In this document: piece after piece, positions 1 to 4,670 of the stretch
Layout: each line of letters begins with the position of its first letter
Position numbering within the stretch: the stretch's first letter is position 1
DNA from: Solirubrobacterales bacterium
GTDB lineage: Bacteria; Actinomycetota; Thermoleophilia; Solirubrobacterales; Solirubrobacteraceae
Direction of reading: 5' to 3'
Length of the DNA stretch: 8,309 nucleotides
Assembly: GCA_009781575.1 (NCBI GenBank)
Contig: WQXW01000064.1
Span: 1 to 8,309 of the forward strand
Translations under genes and position numbers: made by a program
Notes under the pieces: model-generated
What the model was told of the DNA's origin: nothing
Database searches by the model: none
The model's input: only the letters and a program-made list of their open reading frames with translations

Positions 1-1356
1 GCCGGCGGTGGCGCGTTGCAACACCACCGCCAGCACGGCGGTGCCGATCGCGCCGCCCAGCCGCTGGAGCACGTTCATCTGGGGGGTGGCGTCGGAGAGC
101 TGCTCGGGGCGCATCGCGGCGAACGCGGCGCTCATGGCGGGCATGAACGACATGCCGATGGACACGCCCCTGACCAGCAGCACCACAGAGATCAGCACGA
201 TCGAGGTGTGCGCGCCGACAAAGGCCATTGGCACCGTGGAGAGGCACAGCAGCGAGACGCCGATGATCGCGATGCGCCCGCCGCCGAAGCGGTCGGTCAG
301 GCGGCCGGCGATCGGCATGGCGACCAGCGCGCCGATCCCCTGGGGGCCGTTGAGCAGGCCGGTGTCGATCACGCTCAGGTGGCGCACGTTCTGGTAGTAG
401 AGGGGCACCAGGATCATCGCGCCAAAGAGCGCCGCGCCAAGCCCGAAGGTGGTCAGCGAGGCGCCGGCGAATACGCGGTTGGCATACAGCCTGATGTCCA
501 GCAGCGGCCGCTTGGCGCGCAGCGCGTGCAGGCAGAAGGCGACCAGCAGCAGCACCCCGCCGATCGCGGGCCCCAGCACTTCGAGCGAGCCGATGCTGGC
601 GCCGGAGCCCAGCTGGGAGAGACCGTACACGAGCGCGGCCGCGCCGGTGGGCATCAGCGCGAGCCCCACCAGGTCCAGGCGCCCGGCCTCGCCGGAGTCG
701 GTGTGGGGCAGCAGGCGCCAGCCCAGCGCGAACGCCACCGCGCCAACGGGCACGTTGACAAAGAAGATCCACGACCAGTGCAGGCCCTGCAGGATCACCC
801 CGCCCACCACCGGCCCGAGGATCGGGGCCAGCATGGCGGGCATCGCGACCACACCCATCACCCGTCCCATGCGCTTGGGTCCCGCGACCTGGGCCATGAT
901 CAGCTGCGCGACCGGCATGATCATGCCGCCGCCCACGCCCTGGAGCACGCGGAAAACGACCAGCGTGGCCAGTGAGCCGGAGAGCCCGCACGCGGCCGAG
1001 CCGGCTGTGAACAGCACGAGCGAGCTCATGTACACCCGCTTGGCGCCGAAGCGGCGCGCCGCCCAGCCGGTCACGGGGATGACCGCGGCCAGGGCCAGCA
1101 TATAGCCGGTGATCACCCACTGGACCTGCGAGATCGGGCTGTGCAGGTCGCGTCCCAGCGTGTCCAGCGCGACGTTCACGATCGTGGTGTCGAGGATCGA
1201 CATGATCATCCCGAGGATCACCACGCCGGAGACGACCCACACGTGGGTGGGGATGCGATCGGGATCCTCGCCGTGTTCCCCCGTCGCCGCGCCGCCGCGC
1301 AGGCGGGTGTCGGCGGGCGCCTGCGTGTCGGCGGTGTCGGCCGTGTCGGTGTTCAT
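1..1356 (-). CDS. DHA2-type MFS multidrug exporter (14-TM EmrB/QacA class), 3' end cut off by the window
   Basis: The reading frame opens at an ATG (1356) and stays open for 452 codons to the window edge; the family is usually about 470-530 residues, so only the end is missing. A polar N-tail (residues 1-36, rich in Asp/Thr/Ala) precedes TM1, which carries the DHA2 signature LDTTIVNVAL (D56). Next come W80 and TGYML, then the loop 2-3 motif A, G-W-A-A-RRFGAKR (97-107). The RVLQGVGGGMIMP stretch, the motif-C-like GPVVGGVI and the WSWIFFVNVPVG segment follow, as expected of proton-driven drug/H+ antiporters in the cytoplasmic membrane. The substrate cannot be told. It lies 463 bp after rpsG on the same strand, beyond a terminator, so it is probably its own transcription unit. 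No strong Shine-Dalgarno sequence is visible and no better in-frame start was found upstream. Family call sure; substrate unknown. Confidence 0.9.
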   Translation of the reverse strand, partial: MNTDTADTADTQAPADTRLRGGAATGEHGEDPDRIPTHVWVVSGVVILGMIMSILDTTIVNVALDTLGRDLHSPISQVQWVITGYMLALAAVIPVTGWAARRFGAKRVYMSSLVLFTAGSAACGLSGSLATLVVFRVLQGVGGGMIMPVAQLIMAQVAGPKRMGRVMGVVAMPAMLAPILGPVVGGVILQGLHWSWIFFVNVPVGAVAFALGWRLLPHTDSGEAGRLDLVGLALMPTGAAALVYGLSQLGSGASIGSLEVLGPAIGGVLLLVAFCLHALRAKRPLLDIRLYANRVFAGASLTTFGLGAALFGAMILVPLYYQNVRHLSVIDTGLLNGPQGIGALVAMPIAGRLTDRFGGGRIAIIGVSLLCLSTVPMAFVGAHTSIVLISVVLLVRGVSIGMSFMPAMSAAFAAMRPEQLSDATPQMNVLQRLGGAIGTAVLAVVLQRATAG

Positions 1357-1530
1357 GCTCGCGCGCGCTCTCGAGGTCGTTGGGGGGTGCCGAATGATCC
1401 TGCGTGGGGCCCCGGGCTCGCCGGAGCCCACTGCTCACGGGAGCGCAGCGCTCCGGCCATCCGGTGCGCTGCGGGCGCCAAGCTCAGCCTAGCGCCCACA
1501 GCAGCATGTACGCGGAAAACCAGCGCCGTC
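1357..1530. other. Structured leader upstream of the MFS gene, with two hairpins
   Basis: This non-coding stretch separates the MFS start codon from the rpsG terminator repeat. Two inverted repeats are visible. At 1414-1429, gggctc and gagccc flank the loop GCCG (6-bp stem). At 1444-1473, an 8-bp stem (cgcagcgc with gcgctgcg), a T-T mismatch and a further 4-bp CCGG stem close on the 4-nt loop CCAT. Both would lie in the 5' leader if the MFS promoter is near the terminator. No convincing -10/-35 pair was seen. A regulatory role (operator or leader structure) is inference; GC-rich DNA often forms such stems. Confidence 0.45.
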
Positions 1531-1612
1531 GAACACACCTGTCGCCGGCGCCGTTGGGGGATTCAAAAAGAGGATTCGTTCCGCGCGGAACGAATCCTCA
1601 AAACAAAACACG
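1531..1612 (-). repeat. 82-bp dispersed terminator repeat, copy A
   Basis: This is one of three copies of the same 82-bp unit in the window. Written on the plus strand it begins GAACAC and ends AAAACAAAACACG. It is identical to copy B at 78 of 82 positions by hand alignment. The middle holds a perfect 30-bp palindrome (1570-1599) with an AAAAA run on its left, so on the minus strand the order is stem-loop then T-run. Weaker similarity to the other copies continues about 16 bp further, to roughly 1628 (shared GCTCG). It lies after rpsG, in the orientation that would end rpsG transcription. Confidence 0.9.
1565..1599 (-). terminator. Intrinsic terminator of rpsL-rpsG (inside repeat copy A)
   Basis: On the minus strand a perfect 30-bp palindrome (half site GAGGATTCGTTCCGC) can form a 13-bp stem with a CGCG loop and is followed at once by TTTTT (1569-1565). 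The hairpin begins 220 nt after the rpsG stop codon. The T-rich stretch TTTTGTTTT also precedes the stem, so the opposite strand has A-runs after the hairpin and should terminate poorly. Confidence 0.75.
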
Positions 1613-1675
1613 ACACGGACGCTGCTCGGGACGACCGGCATCGCCGCGGCGGAGTGTGCGCCCGTTCATGCGTTG

Positions 1676-1794
1676 CGGCCGGCGCATGCGCCGGCCGGGG
1701 GAGCGTGCATGCACGCTCCCCAGCGGGCCGCACATGTGCGGCCCGCGGACCAGCCGCATGCGGCTGGTCCCGGGGTCCCGCATGCGGGACCCCG
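1676..1794. repeat. Array of five abutting CATG-centred perfect palindromes
   Basis: Five perfect palindromes run end to end: 1676-1697 (22 bp), 1698-1721, 1723-1746, 1747-1770 and 1771-1794 (24 bp each), with a single spacer base at 1722. Each is an arm, CATG, and the exact complement of the arm. The left arms are CGGCCGGCG, GGGGAGCGTG, GCGGGCCGCA, GGACCAGCCG and CGGGGTCCCG; no two are alike. Centres are 23-25 bp apart. The core hexamer is GCATGC in four and ACATGT in the third. The array lies between the rpsG stop and its terminator, so it should be transcribed as five consecutive hairpins with CAUG loops; being palindromic it reads the same on both strands. It could be an RNA structure, a set of protein-binding dyads or a mobile palindromic element; the sequence alone cannot decide. 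Confidence 0.9.
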
Positions 1795-1819
1795 CACAAC
1801 CGCGTACCCAATGGGGGCG

Positions 1820-2290
1820 CTACCAGCGGTAGTGCGCGAAGGCCTTGTTGGCCTGCGCCATGCGGTAGATGTCGTCCTTGCGCTTGTACGCGCCGCCCTG
1901 CTGGGAGGCGGCGTCGCTCAGCTCGTTGGCGAGGCGCTGCGCCATGGTCTTCTCGCGCCGTTGGCGGGCGAATTCGACGAGCCAGCGCACGGCAAGCGTG
2001 CGTGCGCGGCGCGCCGGCACCTCCACCGGCACCTGGTAGGTGGCGCCGCCCACACGGCGCGAGCGCACCTCCAGGGTGGGGGTGAGCGCCCTGATCGAGC
2101 TCTCCAACGCGTCCACCGGGTCCTGGTCGGTGCGCTCGCCCAGGATCGCCAGCGCGTCGTACACGATTCGCTCGGCCACCGACTTCTTGCCGTCCAGCAT
2201 CACCTTGTTGATCAGTTGCTGGACCAGCTTGGAACGGTGGAGCGGGTCCGCCTCCACCGGACGCACCTGTGCGGCTGCGCGCCTCGGCAT
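1820..2290 (-). CDS. rpsG: 30S ribosomal protein S7
   Basis: The product is 156 residues, the usual length for bacterial S7, a primary 16S rRNA-binding protein that organises the 3' major domain (head) of the 30S subunit. It opens [10 protein letters not shown] and carries the family blocks [60 protein letters not shown] and the terminal [14 protein letters not shown]. The ATG at 2290 is fixed by the conserved MPRR start. It follows rpsL by only 2 nt, so the two are translationally coupled in the classical str-operon manner; only a weak purine run (AAGAAGAAG) precedes the start. No fusA follows: instead there is the palindrome array, a terminator and an MFS gene. The frame stays open far upstream through rpsL and the DMT gene, but that extension is an artefact of high GC. 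Confidence 0.97.
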   Translation of the reverse strand: MPRRAAAQVRPVEADPLHRSKLVQQLINKVMLDGKKSVAERIVYDALAILGERTDQDPVDALESSIRALTPTLEVRSRRVGGATYQVPVEVPARRARTLAVRWLVEFARQRREKTMAQRLANELSDAASQQGGAYKRKDDIYRMAQANKAFAHYRW

Positions 2291-2292
2291 CG

Positions 2293-2688
2293 CTACTTCT
2301 TCTTGACCCCGTACTGCGAGCGCGCCTTTTTGCGGTCGCTCACGCCGGCCGCGTCGAGCGTGCCGCGCACCACCTTGTATCGCACCCCCGGCAGGTCCTT
2401 GACCCGGCCGCCCCGCACCAGCACCACCGAGTGCTCCTGCAGGTTGTGGCCCTCGCCGGGGATGTACGCGGTCACCTCGATCGAGCCCGAGATGCGCACC
2501 CGCGCGACCTTGCGCAGCGCCGAGTTGGGCTTCTTGGGGGTGGTGGTGTACACGCGCGTGCACACGCCCCGCCGCTGGGGCGCGGCCACCTTCTTCTTGC
2601 GCCCCTTGCCCGACTTCAGGCCGGGGGTGGCGAGCTTCTTCTTCGGGGCCACGCGGCCCTTGCGCACGAGCTGGCTTGTGGTCGGCAT
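2293..2688 (-). CDS. rpsL: 30S ribosomal protein S12
   Basis: The product is 131 residues, the decoding-centre protein of the 30S subunit. The start is the ATG at 2688, giving the canonical [12 protein letters not shown]; an in-frame TTG 45 nt upstream would add a non-conserved tail. Between residues 13 and 38 there is the Lys-rich extension seen in many Gram-positive S12 proteins. The signature [13 protein letters not shown] (48-60) and the block [20 protein letters not shown] followed by DLPGVRY are intact. K53 and K97 (E. coli K43 and K88 equivalents) are both lysine, so classical streptomycin-resistance substitutions are absent. D98 is the usual methylthiolation site. No Shine-Dalgarno sequence is evident before the ATG. 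It lies 117 nt downstream of the DMT gene, so co-transcription with it is possible. Confidence 0.97.
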   Translation of the reverse strand: MPTTSQLVRKGRVAPKKKLATPGLKSGKGRKKKVAAPQRRGVCTRVYTTTPKKPNSALRKVARVRISGSIEVTAYIPGEGHNLQEHSVVLVRGGRVKDLPGVRYKVVRGTLDAAGVSDRKKARSQYGVKKK

Positions 2689-2698
2689 CCGGGCCGGG

Positions 2699-2704
2699 AT
2701 GGTA
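2699..2704 (-). promoter_or_regulatory. Possible -10 element (TACCAT) just upstream of rpsL
   Basis: On the minus strand TACCAT fits the TAnnnT pattern and ends 10 nt before the rpsL ATG, which would give a transcript with a leader of only a few bases. This would suit the lack of a Shine-Dalgarno sequence, since leaderless starts are common in actinobacteria. No -35 at the normal spacing was found (a TTGCCG lies 23 nt upstream, too far), so the call is weak. Confidence 0.25.
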
Positions 2705-2805
2705 GCAGCGGCGTGGCCCGCGGTAGGCGGCAAGCGCCCTCCGCACGCGCCTGCGCCTGCGCCCCTGCGTCCCCTGCGCCTCGGCGGGGGCGCCTGCCCG
2801 GGCGC

Positions 2806-3708
2806 CTACGCCTGGGCCCCGGCGCCGGCGCCCCCGGCGCCGGCCAGGCCTGCGGCGCGCACCGGCGCGGGCATCAGCGCCGACGCCACCACCACCAGCA
2901 CGAACGCCACGCTCTGGAGCACCACGCCCGCGGGGCTGGCCGCCATGGGATCGCCGAACACGAGGATCCCGCCGGCGATGCCGGCGATGTTGGCCGCGGT
3001 CCCGGTGACCGCGATCACCGGCACCGCCTCGCCATCCTGCAGGCCCCTGGCGGAGGCGAAGAAGGCGAGGATCGACGCCGCCACGGCCACCGCCAGCCAC
3101 GGGCTGAGCGCGAGCGCGAGCGCGCCGTGTGCGCCCGCGATGCCGGTCAGCGCCTTGATCGCGGTGTCCGACACGCCGAACAGCACACCCGCGGCGGCGC
3201 CCAGCATCACCCCGTGGTGCTCGCGCCGGCCGCCCATGCGGGGGCCCATGATCAGCAGGCCACCCACGCCGAAGAGGCCCGCCTCGAAGGCGATCATCGC
3301 GGCCTGCGAAAAGTGCGAGTGCGCGCCGTGCATCGCCGGCACGGTCAGGCCCAGCGTGACCAGCGCCGCCGCGGTCAGCCACAGGCCGATCCACTGGCGC
3401 ACGCCCACCGCAAAACCGAAGAGCCGCTCGGCCATCACCGCGATCAGCACCACGCCCGCTGCGAGCGCCACCTGGACCACCGACATGGGCGCCAGCGCCA
3501 GCGCCGCCACGTGCAACCCCCAGCTCACGCACGCGATGCCCATGCCCAGCGCGAACCAGCGCGAGGAGTACAGCGCGCGCGCCGAGCGCCACGGCCGGCG
3601 CACCTGCACCCGCGCCACCGAGTTGGCGCCGCGGTACTTGTAGAAGAAGCCCAGGTTGGCCACGAACGCGCAGGCCAACGAGAGGAGGATGCCCACGGGC
3701 AGGGTCAC
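2806..3708 (-). CDS. DMT-superfamily (EamA/NIPA-like) membrane protein
   Basis: The 300-residue protein is almost entirely hydrophobic, with about nine likely membrane segments near residues 4-22, 51-71, 77-93, 104-122, 135-155, 166-186, 199-220, 229-250 and 261-280. The segment [15 protein letters not shown] (66-80) resembles the LAP-S-V motif of EamA and NIPA-type (Mg2+ transporter-like) members of the drug/metabolite transporter superfamily. A short internal symmetry is suggested by the two GVV/GTA-rich halves. The C-tail (283-300) is Ala/Gly low-complexity. The start is GTG at 3708; no in-frame ATG lies close upstream and there is no clear ribosome site, so the start is the best available but unproven. 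It diverges from the HAD gene and precedes rpsL by 117 nt on the same strand. The substrate is unknown; a metabolite or cation permease role is inference from the fold. Confidence 0.75.
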   Translation of the reverse strand: MTLPVGILLSLACAFVANLGFFYKYRGANSVARVQVRRPWRSARALYSSRWFALGMGIACVSWGLHVAALALAPMSVVQVALAAGVVLIAVMAERLFGFAVGVRQWIGLWLTAAALVTLGLTVPAMHGAHSHFSQAAMIAFEAGLFGVGGLLIMGPRMGGRREHHGVMLGAAAGVLFGVSDTAIKALTGIAGAHGALALALSPWLAVAVAASILAFFASARGLQDGEAVPVIAVTGTAANIAGIAGGILVFGDPMAASPAGVVLQSVAFVLVVVASALMPAPVRAAGLAGAGGAGAGAQA

Positions 3709-3937
3709 GGGGATGGCTGGCGGTTCGGGGTCGGTTGGCGTGGGGGTGGTGAGAGGAGAGCCGTCGTTTTTTCGTTGCCCGCCGGCGCGTGTGCGCGCTG
3801 CCGGCGACGGCTACCCTTCCTCCAGTCGGCCGTCGGCGGCGAGCGGGGGAGCCGTGCGGTCGTCGGCTGGAGTCGGCAGATTAGCGAGCGCAACCTGTGC
3901 GGAACCTAAAGAACCCACACCCCGGCGGAGGGACACG
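3709..3937. promoter_or_regulatory. Divergent intergenic region with nested inverted repeats
   Basis: The 229 bp between the divergently oriented DMT and HAD genes must hold both promoters. An 8-bp perfect inverted repeat (agccgtcg at 3769-3776, cgacggct at 3805-3812) encloses a TTTTTT run (3777-3782 region) and an inner stem built on gccggcgcg at 3781-3789 with one bulged T on the return side. No convincing -10/-35 pair could be named for either direction. On the minus strand the structure would sit in the DMT leader; it is not a terminator for either gene because the T-run precedes the stem on the plus strand. Confidence 0.4.
3927..3932 (+). promoter_or_regulatory. Ribosome binding site that decides the HAD gene start
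   Basis: GGAGGG lies 5 nt before the GTG at 3938. It is the only good Shine-Dalgarno match in this stretch and selects that GTG over a second in-frame GTG at 3956 and over the distant ATG at 3656, which would extend the protein back into the DMT gene. Confidence 0.7.
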
Positions 3938-4480
3938 GTGGGCCCCGGCCGCGCGGTGAGCGCGCGCCACGCGCGGGGCGAGCGGCCACTGTTGATGGTC
4001 GATGTCGACGGCGTGATCTCGCTCTTCCCCATCTCGCCCGAGCGCCGCCCGGAGGGCTCTTTCCAGCACGTCGACGGCATACCCCACTTCATCTCCGCCG
4101 AGGCCGGCCGACACCTGCGCGCGCTGGCCACGCGCTTCGAGTTGGTCTGGGCGACCGGCTGGGAGGAGCGGGCCAATGAGTACCTGCCCCACCTGCTGGG
4201 CCTGCCCCACTCGCTGCCGGTGATCAGCTTCGAGCGCGCGCCACGGCCCGCGCATGCCCACTGGAAGCTCGACGCGATCGAGCGCCACGCCGGCGCGCGC
4301 GCGCTCGCGTGGGTCGACGACGCGTTCAACGAGGACTGCCACGCGTGGGCCGCGGCCCGCGGTGCGCACACACTGCTCGTGCCCACCCTCCCCCATCTCG
4401 GCCTCACCGCCCCAGAGGCCCAGCTGCTGATGGGCTGGGCGCGGCAGATGGCGCCGCACGAGCGCCCCCCGCACGCCTGA
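3938..4480 (+). CDS. HAD-like hydrolase of the HAD_SAK type
   Basis: From the GTG at 3938 the product is 180 residues, a single compact domain. Motif I is LLMVDVDGVIS with D22 and D24, the nucleophile and acid/base of HAD phosphatases. VWATGW (70-75) supplies the motif II Thr, K110 in HWKLDAIERHAG fits motif III, and WVDDAFNEDCHAW (125-137) gives the D127-D128 pair of motif IV, which binds Mg2+. The D-D-x-F-N-E-D-C-H-A-W signature with a following LLVPT is what I recall for actinobacterial HAD proteins grouped with the HAD domain of 'Swiss army knife' RNA-repair proteins. All catalytic residues are present, so activity is likely; the substrate is unknown. It is the only plus-strand gene here and is followed by a terminator repeat in matching orientation. 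Confident of HAD, less so of the subfamily. Confidence 0.8.
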   Translation: MGPGRAVSARHARGERPLLMVDVDGVISLFPISPERRPEGSFQHVDGIPHFISAEAGRHLRALATRFELVWATGWEERANEYLPHLLGLPHSLPVISFERAPRPAHAHWKLDAIERHAGARALAWVDDAFNEDCHAWAAARGAHTLLVPTLPHLGLTAPEAQLLMGWARQMAPHERPPHA

Positions 4481-4510
4481 CCACCGCTCACCAGCTCGCC
4501 GGCACGCCAG

Positions 4511-4556
4511 CTCGCGGCTCGGGCTCGCGGCTCGGGCTCGCGGGCTCGGGCTCGGC
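4511..4556 (+). repeat. 13-bp tandem repeat after the HAD gene
   Basis: The unit CTCGCGGCTCGGG occurs twice exactly (4511-4523, 4524-4536), then once with an extra G (4537-4550), then as a partial copy. It lies 30 nt after the HAD stop codon and before the terminator repeat, so it would be in the 3' untranslated region. Its origin is probably slippage; no function is evident. Confidence 0.75.
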
Positions 4557-4588
4557 CTCCAGCGGCGCCGGTCGAGCGCCGGCCGTTG

Positions 4589-4670
4589 CGTGTTTTGTTT
4601 TTTGGATTCGTTCCGCGCGGAACGAATCCTCTTTTTGAATCCCCCAACGGCGCCTGCGACATGTGTGTTC
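4589..4670 (+). repeat. 82-bp dispersed terminator repeat, copy B (inverted relative to A and C)
   Basis: Same 82-bp unit as at 1531-1612, in opposite orientation: on the plus strand it starts CGTGTTTTGTTTT and ends GTGTGTTC. It differs from copy A at 4 of 82 positions and from copy C at 8. It lies between the converging HAD and amidase genes. Its last two bases (4669-4670) form part of the TGA stop codon of the amidase gene on the minus strand, so the coding region ends exactly at the repeat boundary. Confidence 0.9.
4604..4636 (+). terminator. Intrinsic terminator of the HAD gene (inside repeat copy B)
   Basis: On the plus strand a perfect 26-bp palindrome (half GGATTCGTTCCGC, 4604-4629) is followed by TC and TTTTT (4632-4636), 123 nt after the HAD stop. 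On the minus strand the hairpin is followed by an A-run, so it should not serve the converging amidase gene as a T-tract terminator. Confidence 0.75.

Noticed and set aside
16..1105. Long plus-strand frames opposite the MFS gene
   Set aside because: They are antisense shadows with His/Arg/Gly-rich composition; the minus-strand frame gives a convincing DHA2 transporter.
1353..1538. Small minus-strand frame of 61 codons upstream of the MFS gene
   Set aside because: It crosses both leader hairpins and part of the terminator repeat and has Arg/Pro/Ala composition expected of GC-rich noise; no ribosome site.
1531..1612. Insertion sequence or complete transposon
   Set aside because: The unit is only 82 bp, codes for nothing and no transposase or target-site duplication was seen; a MITE/REP-like origin remains possible but unproven.
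1676..1794. CRISPR array
   Set aside because: A CRISPR has identical repeats split by unique spacers; here the units are all different and each is self-complementary, with no spacer and no cas gene nearby.
1676..1794. Ordinary tandem (minisatellite) repeat
   Set aside because: Unit arms share no sequence, so duplication by slippage does not explain them.
2737..2806. Terminator for the DMT gene (ggcgcc pair at 2789-2794 and 2801-2806)
   Set aside because: The 6-bp stem overlaps the stop codon and has no T-run after it; such GGCGCC pairs are common at this GC content.
1820..3592. A single 590-codon minus-strand frame ending in rpsG
   Set aside because: Only the last 156 codons match S7; the remainder overlaps rpsL and the DMT gene in the wrong frame and reads as Arg/Gly/Ala-rich shadow protein.
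3656..3937. Extended start for the HAD gene at the ATG 3656
   Set aside because: It would overlap the DMT gene start, lacks family similarity, and a good GGAGGG site precedes the GTG at 3938.
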